The notes below the pieces were generated by a model, which was not told where the DNA came from, ran no database searches, and saw only the letters and a list, made by a program, of their open reading frames with translations. A DNA stretch of 29,286 nucleotides, from positions 699 through 29,984 of the forward strand of contig JAHLWZ010000312.1 in assembly GCA_020536535.1 (NCBI GenBank), read 5' to 3'. The position numbers were made by a program, and so were the translations under genes. Source of the DNA: Pelomyxa schiedti (taxonomy: Eukaryota; Evosea; Pelobiontida; Pelomyxidae). Positions 8,695-19,200 of the stretch are shown piece after piece (positions within the stretch are counted from its first letter, which is position 1; every line of letters begins with the position of its first letter).

Positions 8695-11600
8695 TCATGG
8701 GACTAGCCCTACATACAAAGTAGATAATGACCTTTGAACGATAGGTGGGAGACTGGCTATAACACTGTTCCATTGTTGTGTGAAGTGATTTGCCTTCAGT
8801 GTTTGCAATGTTGTTTGAAATGCATCACGCGATTGTGCTGGTAGTGGAATGACAGCAAGCCCCAAGAATTCACAAATGGAACTTGTGTTTAGGATTTGCG
8901 GGTTCGTGTTGACCATGTTGAGAAGACCAAGTACATTAGACCCTAACTCGCTCTCATCCTCTTTTGAAATCTGCAAACACAGGCATATTTTCTAGGATGG
9001 AGAAAAAGTCAGACAGAACGGAATGTGGTTGGTGTGGGATAGGAAAAGCCATAACTGGAAGGTATGATGTTAGTTGTAACCCAATTTCAGGAATGTATAA
9101 ACCCATATGGCATAAGCATACTACAACATTCTCTCCTGTGATTTTATTGATTTTCCTGATTCGTTTGTTTGCCCCGCCGGTTTTGTTGGTTTGGCAAGTA
9201 GAATGAAATTTTAGATCCACACCTAGTTGTATTCCCTAATGCTTCGATTGCAGGTGGAAGAATAAGGGGGATGAAGGGTCTCATTCCAGCCTGAAATTTG
9301 GCGGCAATTTCTGCCATACACCAGAAAAGATTAGCTGTCACAGGTAAATGCTCTAGTTGTTGAAGAAAAGAATAGTGGTCAAAAAAAAGGTAACATTGAG
9401 CTATAAAAAAAGGTCTACCTAAGCTATAGCAGCGCATTACTAAAGGAATCAATTCAGAAACGAATGGGAGCAAGATAGGAAAGGCCGAGCGAGCAACCGT
9501 ACCGAAAATGGCCAAAACGGATTGAACGAGAGAGGGCACATTCTGTTGTTGATTACGGGAGATAAATTAGGCAACTTGTAACCTGGAAGTAGTGAAGTCT
9601 TAAAACATCCAAGATATGGGTATTGCTACATAATAACTGCACAGAAGAGGGAAAAGTCTCCAAAACAGATAGTATATAGTCGAGGCTCGAGGCTGCGAGT
9701 TCCTCCTCTTCAAAGAACCTCCTGTTCTAGTGCCATTACAAAAAAAAATTGCAAAAATAAGAGACAGTTTTCTTTGCGTCCAATAGAGCACAACATGAGT
9801 TGAACAGAGGAAACGCGAAATCTTGTGACAAGTCCTTGAGGGAGACAGTGAGAGAAGTCAGGCAATCTAGAATGTAAGCTTTCCTGTAGAGAAGTAAAAT
9901 GAATCCCGAGGAAAATGTGTTCCTCACATGGGTTCAGCTGGTACTGCACGAAGTTTCTCCATCAGAGGACGGACAAAAGCAGTACCGACTGAAGTTGGCA
10001 AGTTAATGCGATCTGCAAGGGTACCAATAGCATCACAAAAATCTTTTAATGACTTAATAGGGGCAAAAGATGATTCACTGTACGAGGAATCACTGTATCT
10101 TGGGAACTGAGGATAGATTCATGTAAAACTTCAATTATTGTTTCTAAAAATGGTTTGAGGAATTCTTCCTTCAAGTTGGAATCTTCAAACAAGATAGCCA
10201 ATGAACTATTTAAGGTTATAATTATGAAAGAATTACTGGAATTCACACCAGAAGCATGAGATTTGAACTAGAGGAACGGGATCCCTGCAAGTGCGAAGCA
10301 AAGCTTCAAGTACTAATTTAAAGTGTTTTTCTGGCCCCTCAGCCTCGGCATTTTCTAGTACTAAATCGTATATCCTACTTAGAGACCAGCAAGAAATCTT
10401 TCTAATGGAGGGCTAAAAACGGGATCTTTTAAAAAAGTAGTTCAAATAGTGGGTCGCACTTACGTGTTTATGAGTCAATGACTGTAGTAACAGGCATGAA
10501 ATATCCTTGTAATTAGGAAGTAGATTCCTTCCACATCCCGATGCAATGGCACCAATACCAAGAATCCCTGCTTCCACCACTTGGAAATGATGAATGGCGA
10601 TGAAAAGAAATATAGTTGCTACTTTGCCATTCAGCTGTTGTAATATTAATCATCTGGGCTATGCGAGGTAAGGCATATGGCAGGATATCTCCTTGGAATG
10701 AAACGGCAAGCGAATCTAGACTTAAAGCTGCACCTTTTCGAAGGGACCATCCTGTGGCAGAATCATCTACGCAGAATTCTGCATCCATTTGCCTAACAAC
10801 AAATGTTCATTGAGTACGTAGGCTCCTCCTTTCCCTCCCCTGCCCCTTCCCTCCCGCCTTTCGAAGTACCTTCCATGTCCACGAGATTGTTTTTTGTCTT
10901 CCCTAAAAAGTTTGAGAAATCGGAAATGTGAAAGGAGGATCATAACATGTCTTCTTCCATCAGTGCTGCTTCATCACCCTTGTACAGCATTCGGGAGAGA
11001 AGAAGGGGAACAAGGCTTATGGATAGTAAGTGAGTAGAATTTAGGGAGTTGATACGTTGGCAGGTTGCTTCTCAAAATATTGGGTTGCCATTCAATAATT
11101 ACTGGCCAGAACTCACATGCTTCCATTGCAATACTTTCATCTGTATCCTAGACTAATTGAGTAGATAGAGAGTCTTAGTTTCTGTACTTGTAAGGATGCT
11201 AACATAAGTCTAACAATATCATCTAAAAGCGGAAGAAGACACGCGAATTTTCGTTCTGTCAGTACCACAACTAGCCGGTGTGCTTTGGCCCTTATCTTGG
11301 GAACAGGGTCACTGAAGTACCGTAAGATATTCTGTACTGCCAATTAGGTCAAGGTGATGAAAGAAGAACAAACTGGAATGAACGAGGCCATGTTCACGGG
11401 CTCCTTTTCTGCCGATTCACTCCAAAGGGCAGCAAGGCACTCTAAAGAATAATATCTAACTTCGTCTGAAGAACTCCACTTAAAGTGATACAAACTTATA
11501 TTTTTCTACCGTGTGGGTTCCCAAGTAATTCAACTACTTTTGAAACTAGTGTCTGAATTTGTTCTTTATTCATGTACTGTGCCGTATCCTCCAAAGTAAC

Positions 11601-12423
11601 ATGTAAAACATTTAATTGTCAGATAGCCTAATATACCTCACAGAGCTTAGAGAGAGTTGCCACAGAATTGGCCACAATGTCGGTGTTTGGGTGTGAAAGG
11701 TGGTGGAAGATAATTGAAATTACATCAGCAAAACCTATTATTTGGTTGGGAATTTGTAAAATCTTCCTCTCTACGACCTGAGCACTTGTTCCTTCTGGCA
11801 AGATTGCAAACAATAGAGGGGAAGAGGTCAGTGATAACTGTAGTGGGATAGGAAAGCATTGTAGGTATATTCTCAACTAGGGCTTGCCACACTGAGGAGT
11901 TCATCCTTTTATAGAAATAATTAAAAGAAGGTAACACCATGTTAGCAGAGGCATTATTTAGGGTACGGAAAGTAGAATTCTTACTTGTCAGCATTGTAGG
12001 TCTTCAGGACTACAGCGGCAGCTTTACGTACAAGAGCGGGTTCATTCTCACACCTGAGCAACACAAACCCAAGGTATAACCCCAAGTTTTTGTGCACAAC
12101 CCACCTGCCAAGCTCCTTTTTTATTTTTGTGTTTTGTACAAGGAATAAGTGCATCCATTACGTATATGTGATGCCCATATTTGCACCCATACCAGAACAA
12201 CAGCAACAACAACAACAAAAAACCATTGTTAGGATATTAGTATATGTGCATTTTTAAAAACGTGCCACACCATATGCGCAGCCTCCTGGGCGTCTTCAGT
12301 TGCTTCATTAAATAGACTGGCAAGTCTCCTAAGCACACCCAGTAAGTCGTTGCATTCCTGCCTCTCTTCCGCACTCCAACTGTTGGGGTCAAACACCCTC
12401 GACGCCTGTGGCCCAGCCGACAT
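8695..12423 (-). CDS. TNPO1: Transportin / karyopherin-beta2 (nuclear import receptor)
   Basis: Transportin carries PY-NLS cargoes such as hnRNP proteins into the nucleus and releases them on RanGTP. Twenty-one exons fit in phase: 12262-12423, 11985-12115, 11839-11905, 11637-11777, 11510-11588, 11370-11465, 11188-11336, 11056-11147, 10947-11015, 10870-10902, 10623-10792, 10464-10579, 10249-10412, 10084-10205, 9928-10042, 9766-9883, 9583-9726, 9419-9542, 9223-9352, 9020-9155, 8695-8970 (877 aa, normal length). HEAT-repeat signatures include DTDESIAMEACEFW, GWSLRKGAALSLDSLA, VEAGILGIGAIASGC, CDAIGTLADR and ANLFWCMAEIAAKF. The C-terminus (LLNMVNTNPQIL) matches transportin rather than importin-5. 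The acidic loop between KGDEAALMEED and the next repeat is shorter than in animals. The first intron is the least certain: 146 nt, with a TACTAAT branch site, and an alternative donor and acceptor exist. Confidence 0.93.
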
Positions 12424-12599
12424 TTTTGTTGTTATGTTGGCGCAATTTGGAAAAACCAGAAGGATGAAAAAGGGAAAAATTTTGGGGTTTTTTTTTATTG
12501 TTGTTAGGGCTTTTTACACTCTTACTGTGGTGTGTGGGAATCTTACAAGAGTATTTACACTACTGGAGTGTCGCTGGGTTATATGGGTACACTTTACAA

Positions 12600-14435
12600 T
12601 CAGGACATCCAGCACTTCCAGGGGAGAACCCGGCCACCTCGTTCATCATATTCCTGCTTTGTGATAAACAGGTTGGGGTCTACAGCTTGGAGTGTGCAGG
12701 CAAGCTTGGAGGCTCCCCACCAGGACGAAGAGGTGGTGGCACCCTCTCCGCCGTTTGCAACAAACACGTGGGGCCCGCCGCTAGCCTGATAGTGCAGTGC
12801 TGTGGATAGATCATTTTGCATCCTTTGGGCAAACCCTGGTGCCCCGGCTCCTCCACCAGAAAGTAAGATGCACTGAAGGAGAATGGGAACCAGGTCTGGG
12901 TCGCAGTGTTCTAGGCATCTAAGGCTAAGTGGCACGAGCCCTGGGCCTGATTTTCCGGGCATAAGTGTTGGGTCAAACAACAGTTCCATGCACTGTGAGA
13001 AAGCGCTGCGGGCCACATCAGTTGGAGGGGCAGTGTTGAGGTTTGAACGAACAAAGGCGTGAGTCTCCTTTTGTGCCTCTGCAGTATAGAAGTCGCTGTT
13101 CAAGTCCGCATTATCACTCTGCAGTAGTTGTTGAAGGTAAGTTGTCACATCCCTTCCAGCAACATCAAGACTTCCTGAAGCCCAATGCAATGGAGAGCAG
13201 GCGTAAACTGGAACGCACTGCACCAAACTATCACCAACTTCAACAACAAGACCAGTATTTGCGTCAACAGAAAAGAGACTTGCCACAGGTCGGGAGGCAA
13301 GGTAGATGGATCTCACAGAAAACTTTTCAAATGAACACGATGCAAATTCATGCTGAAGTTTTACTCTAGAGCATCCGTCACTGATTAGGGAATGTGTCAA
13401 GAAAAGGGTGCGATCCTTTGGGTCCAAGTTCAGTGACTACATGTAAAAGTGAATAAAGGGAAATCCAGTTAGAAGTTAGAGAACACTTACCTTAAACCCA
13501 CAGCTCCACAGCTTTGTCATATCACCCCAGTTGGTCACCATACCTTTGGTGATTGGGGATCTCTGAGCAGTTGGAAGAGCAGTTCTTGCCTTATAGCCCA
13601 CATATGTTGACTCTCTAAGGGCACTCAAAGACCCCATATCACCCACCCCAGAAGCCAGAAGAGATGGAAATCGCACATGGGGTGCCCGGTGCCCAGCAAG
13701 TCCAAGTTTGAAGAAGTGCCCTCCACAGTCTAAAACTAGAATTGGATCATAGACCACACAAGGTGATCTGGCAGGAGTAAACACTGGAGAAGTTGGAGGT
13801 GAGACACTGTGGGTGGCTCTGCCTACTACAGGGTGACTTTGTAATAGCTTAGAGGCGCCCATGATAATTCCCGCTTTCTCTTGCGCGGTTGGTGGGATCT
13901 GCGGTGTTATAGGAGGTATAGATGCTAAATCTTCTTCTTCTTCCTCGGTCGTAGGACAATTGTATGTTGCCAAGTAACCAGGTGGGGGTGAATGCCTAGC
14001 TAGTCTGCACTTGGAGAGGAAAATATCTAGTACTTCATCGGCGCTAGCACTTCTTGAATTGAAAAGCAGCCTGGGTGTGTTATCAGTAAATGTCACCTCC
14101 AGTGTTTGTTCGTCATATTTGTCAATTCTTTGCACAGATTCATACTAAGATTGTGTAAGTACAATCAGATTAATATCACAAATAACAACAACAAACAAAT
14201 AAAAAAAAACAAGCTGTACCTGGTATTGTTGTTTGACTGTTGGAGGGTTGTACGCCGTGTCCAGCCGCATAAAGCCTGAATCAGAAAACCTCAAAACACG
14301 CGATTTCCCCCCCTTGAACGTGTAAACGTAGGACAATGAAGGAACAATGACTTCGACATCTCGTCCCGGTGGTATGGAGGTCGATGTCGAAGCCGCCGCT
14401 GACGACGGCCCAAGGAACCAGTTGAGTAGTTGCAT
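12600..14435 (-). CDS. Divergent actin-related protein with N-terminal PH-like domain
   Basis: Exons 14220-14435, 13491-14144 and 12600-13436 give 568 aa. Residues about 20-120 (VYTFKGGKSRVLRFSDSGF ... LEVTFTDNTPRLLFNS) look like a PH-like fold, closest in pattern to the N-terminus of the endosomal DnaJ protein RME-8/DNAJC13. An acidic, Pro-rich linker follows. From about 208 the actin fold is clear: phosphate-1 loop LDCGGHFFKLGLAG followed by FPS, then MVTNWGDM, a phosphate-2-like strand VVEVGDSLVQCVPVY (about 354-368), the LDVAGRDVTTYLQQLL helix, adenosine loop LLSGGGAGAPGFAQRM (about 481-496), and the C-terminal FITKQEYDERGG followed by KC. The phosphate-2 loop is altered, with Glu-Val at the DSG position. 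It fits none of the canonical Arp1-Arp10 classes that I know. Function unknown; a membrane- or phosphoinositide-linked actin-like protein is an inference. Confidence 0.85.
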
Positions 14436-14825
14436 AGATCTTGTGGGTGGTTGTTTGCCTTTGTGATCTCGTTAACCGTATACGCCTCTAACTGCCGGTG
14501 GTGTGTGCTGTGCTTCTTTTCTTATTTTTTTTTAATTCTGATTTTTCAGTGATCCGCACGCAATTTGGAATTTGGTGACAAGAATCTCCTGGTGCCACCG
14601 CGGGGCGGGACTAGATTCACCCAATTCGCAAGTAAAAAAAAAACAGAAGGAATTATTCTTCTCCCTCTTCCTTGCCAACTTCCGCCACAAGCCCGAATTC
14701 ACCAACTCCCCAATTTCTAGTTCCAAGGCCTTTTCTTCAGAAGAAGGAGGCCGTTTGTACTTTTTGTTTTTTTTTTTTTAAAAAGGCAATTGCCGTGTCT
14801 CACTTGGTGCGATTGGGCCCTCAAA
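14436..14825. other. Intergenic region upstream of the PH-Arp gene
   Basis: This 390-bp gap lies between the PH-Arp start and the methyltransferase stop, both genes on the minus strand. It should carry the methyltransferase 3' UTR and the PH-Arp promoter. It is rich in A and T homopolymers (14522-14533, 14634-14643, 14765-14780). No convincing gene or RNA was seen. Confidence 0.45.
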
Positions 14826-15955
14826 TTAAGCTCTCCTCACAGCCACAACAACGAACATGCAACCGCCGCTCACGATGGAGTTGGTCTCGGCAGCCTTGAT
14901 GTACCTCGCTGTGTAGTCGTCGGCCTCGGCCTGGCTCAGAACCCCTTTGGTGACACACATTGAGGCCATTCCTTTGAGCTTGACCCACCCCGGATCCATT
15001 CCCGCGGCGTCGAGGTGGAGGACCGGGAACGGTGTCAATGATGGGACGCCGAAGCCAAACTCCTTGAGGTGGTAGTACAGCTGAATTCCAGTGGAACCTG
15101 CACAATGAACAAAAGTAGTTAAGTAATTCCTAATGTGTTAAAATTTGAATTTGAAAGGTGGAGACAGAGGGCGGTTCATAGTTACCTGTGCGGTCAACGG
15201 GTACAATACGGTCATACAGTTGGTTGAAAATAGGATCAGGGGTGTAGAAGCCATGTATACCGCCTTCAAGGCACACAAGTCTTCCGTTTGGTTTTAAGAC
15301 TCTACTACATGCTGCCATAGCTTTGCGTAAATCGAGGTGCTGAGACAAAGATTGGGAAAAAGGGGTACAAAGAAGATGTAATTAACCTGCATTGTAATAT
15401 CACTCCTGACTACATCAACACTGCCGTCGCCAAGCATGGACAGAGCATTAGCATCGTCCTGAATTATCTCAACAACAACAGGGGCAAAATCCCCCTGAGC
15501 AGTGGCCATGCTCACAGCTTCTCGAGAAGCTGTAAGCATTGCAGGGTTGGCATCAATGCCTATCACTTTGAAAGGGCCTGTTGCCCCGGGATTGGCAGAG
15601 CACAGCTTCTGCAGCTCTCTTGCAACAGCAATCAAATCATTGCCAATGCCACACCCTATTTCAGCATAACAACAAGACCCAGCCTGCGCCAAGCCCAATA
15701 AACCAAGTGCCTCAGTTACAACAAACTCCTTAGCCTTTCTGAGGTATTATGCATGACAAGAAATATGTATTTTGGTGCTTTAGGCTTGAGAGCATGTAAA
15801 ACTCGTTAAACATACGCGAACATAGGCAGTCTGAGTTGGTTCTTAAGGTGTTGGACCAAATCCAACTTTGCACCCGTTGACTTGTCCACATTCCCTCCCT
15901 CCTTCCACACTGATGAAAAATCCTCCTTTGTTAACACCGGTCTGTTGTCACCCAT
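14826..15955 (-). CDS. Class I SAM-dependent methyltransferase, substrate unknown
   Basis: Exons 15816-15955, 15387-15738, 15186-15339 and 14826-15097 give 305 aa. The SAM-binding motif I is EIGCGIGNDLIAVA. Motif II, IGIDANPAMLTASREA, supplies the acidic residue for the ribose. DDANALSM and VDVVRSDITMQHLDLRKAM are the later motifs, followed by RVLKPNGRLVCLEGG. This order is that of the UbiE/Methyltransf_11 group. The last 100 residues (GIQLYYHL ... GMDPGWVKLKGMASMCV ... SGGCMFVVVAVR) form a C-terminal extension that may shape the substrate pocket. The substrate cannot be told from the sequence. ATG 15955 was chosen because residues after it are the first that look conserved; an in-frame ATG lies upstream at 16018. 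It is head-to-head with the FtsX-type permease. Confidence 0.8.
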
Positions 15956-16207
15956 GTGATAATAAGTGGGTTTGTTTTTTTTATAATTTATGAAAACGCA
16001 CGAAAATCGTTTCTGCACAACTTAGACTTGACACCAGTTCCCGGATTAAAAATTCGTACAAGCGATCACAATTTCGATTTCGATCTGTTTCAGATACACA
16101 TAAAAAATTATTGATGAACAACAAGCATGTGTTGCTGGAGTCCTGTGAGGGTACGTTATAAGATTGTAATGAGGAGATTTTAGTGAACTGCGCACTTAGG
16201 TGACCCG
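15956..16207. promoter_or_regulatory. Divergent promoter region (methyltransferase / FtsX permease)
   Basis: This is 252 bp between two start codons facing apart. It is AT-rich. No specific element was recognised. Confidence 0.35.
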
Positions 16208-19200
16208 ATGGGGCCGGATACTGACTCGGAAATTGCTGGCACACCGGAGGTGAAGCAAAGATCTATAGGGAGCAGGCTGAGATCTGTGGGAGGTTTTGTG
16301 TCTCGCTTGTTGGGTACCACTGCCGTAGCTGGTCAGTACGTGCTCAGTTCCACTCGTCGCAGCAAGAGAGCCTTTTTAGTTGGTCTTTCTACTGTATTTT
16401 TAGTGGTGGCATTCATAAGGTAGCATTTTTCCCCCAAATTCTCTTTTGATTGAGTTCACTTTATCAGTTTGTTGGAAAATGCTATTGAAAAAGTACTTCA
16501 CCTTTGTACAATACAAATAATAACGAATTTCTCACTTGCGAAAAAGTCACCAATAGTTTTTATGAAACTGAGTGAAAATCAAGTTGGTGAGTTTGATTTG
16601 GTTTTAACACCAAGATTTTCAGTTTCTACTTCATCTGACGCGACAACTACAACGTTTCTAAACTATACTGAGATAACCATGCTCCTTAATGAGGTACTAA
16701 CATAAGCAAGGCAACCATAACCAAATCATAAGACTGTGGAAGTCCAAGGGGCAGTACCAAGATGGGTAGCATTTGCAAAAGCAAGCCTTCCTTATGGGAC
16801 AAATAGGACCTATAAAATCAACCCCTCGATGGTTCTAGTTATCAATTCAACAGCTGAGGATGTAGGGTTTTTCTTCCCTCCACACCAATTCAATTTTCAT
16901 TATTTCTCAGGAAATTGGTCTTGGTCGGGAATGGGATCACCGGCCACTCAATAAAACTGAAACACACGTATCAGGATCGATTCTCCGACAGCTGGGAATT
17001 CTGCCTAATGCAAACCAATCCATCCACCTAAGCGTTGACTTGTTTGACTATCTTGATGTGTGGCACTGTATTGGATCTCCTCAGTTAACCTCAATCTCAG
17101 ACTGCTGGAGTGTTGGAAGGAATGACAAAAGAGGAATTTGTGCTGCAACAACTGGAGTCTGTTATGGCGTTTCCTGTTGAGGGTGAACTTGCTCGCGCGT
17201 ATATTGATATCCCATTAACACCAGATGAAAATGGAATTTTCACTTTAAATTCCACACAAGTATCCACTTTTTAAACAGGGGTACCCCAAATGCTAAATCC
17301 TCATTACAGATGGAAGCTGTATACAATCAGTTTTCCGAGATTATAGTGAATCTGACGGGTTTACATCTAAGTCTCACATTATAAATTGACCCTCTCTAGG
17401 AGTTAGTCTCCCACCATTTAATTCAACATCTGTGGCCCTTAACACAACAGTATCAGTTGATATAGCCTCTGCAATCGAGAATGGTTTTGCTAATCTCAAT
17501 TCCACCTACACTACGGTGGAAGCCACTACTTTTGCAAACGGAACCATAATGGTTATCGTCAGCTACGACTTCTCCCCTGCATTGGATTCATTGGTCAATG
17601 GAATCATAGAACTTGCTGTCATTCAAGAAAACTACACAGGTTTTCTTTTACATTTCCTTGAGGGAGATATATAAACATCTCCAATCCAGTAATTGATGCA
17701 ATTGAATCCCCAAGGGGAAAATGGCCTACAGCTCTTGGAGGCGTAATTGTTCTTGGTAATGTGGATGATATGACTATTGACCGTTTACCATTTTTTTTTC
17801 TTTCTCAAGAGCAAGCTGGCGTGGAAGCCCTAGTTAATGATCTGTTGAACGAAACAGTTATATTCCTTGCAGATCAGCTCATGGTACTAAATGAAGCCCT
17901 GTATAATGTTACTGCTGAAAACATTTGTATTTCCCTCGGTGAAAAAAAAAATTGTAATTCATGGGCACCACAGTTGAAATTCCTGCACGTAACGTAACTT
18001 TTATGTTGGGAAATACTAGCATTACAGTTCTGATACCAACAATTCCAATTGATTGGAATCAAGTTAATGTGACTATGGCCAATTTTACTAATGTGACTAT
18101 CAACGAGATTGAACTTCAAATTAATGACACTATAACGACACTCTTAAATTCATCCGTTGCTATCTCTTTGAATGTTGGGAATAGCAGTTTGTATTATTTC
18201 TGAACTCTCACACAGGAATATGCATTTATGGTGGTAGTTCTCTACTCCAGAAGAATGGAGATGTACATGCAAGGAGCAGATGGAATGAAAAGCGAAATGA
18301 TTGGTTTCACTAACAGTATCTCAAATGATATTGGGTATGAATGTCAAATATAGGAAAAAATTAGCAGCCAGTAACCTACCCACATTAGTGTTGGCTACCC
18401 AGCCACTTTTACATCACCAGTTGCTGCTGCCATCGCAGGATACTCCTTTCTAAGACTATTTTTAGACCAAGTAAGCTTCCTACTGTCTTGTCTTACCTTG
18501 ATAGTACCTAGATTTTCAACTTTGTGACTGTTGTCCTGGTCTTTCTTGGTGCAGTTTTAATATACTCCCTACTGTTATCTGATGTAGAGTCGAAAACCTA
18601 TGAATATGGCATGTTGAGAGCACTAGGAATGATGCAGTGGGTTCTAGTAGAGCTTCTGGGAATGCAGGTTTAATTACCATCCAATTTCATTATTGATGAA
18701 GTGTAGTCACTAGGTTTTAGTATCCCTGGAATATTGTTTGGTCTGTTTGTTGGCTGGCTGTTGTATCTCATTGTAAGAAAATCTCTCCTACCTCCCTAAT
18801 TCCAACCAGATAGCTGCGTTCCTTGCATCATTTGCAGTCATGCCTATAGACCTTAGTTTTAGTACCCAAGCAATCCTCTTGGCATCTCTTTTAGGGCTCT
18901 TACTCCCCATATTCGCCAATATCTTTCCAATAAAGGTTATCCCTCTCTATCTCTATTTGAGTTAAATAAAGCACTTTAGCGAGCCCTCTCTCGGACACTC
19001 CGAGATGCCTTAGACATCTATCATATGGTTCAGTCCGAAATAACAGTAAAAATTGTCAAGGTACCCATGGCATTGCAGGGGGAAACACTTACTTTTAAAG
19101 CTTGAAGAAGTTGGGCTGCAACCTTGGCTTTTTTTCCTCTCTTTGATCATAGTCTGCTTTGGATTTGTGACATACTATCTGATTCCCTATGCATTCACGT

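Noticed and set aside
12532-12809. Plus-strand readings over the end of the PH-Arp gene
   Set aside because: They are antisense to the conserved actin C-terminus and carry no known domain.
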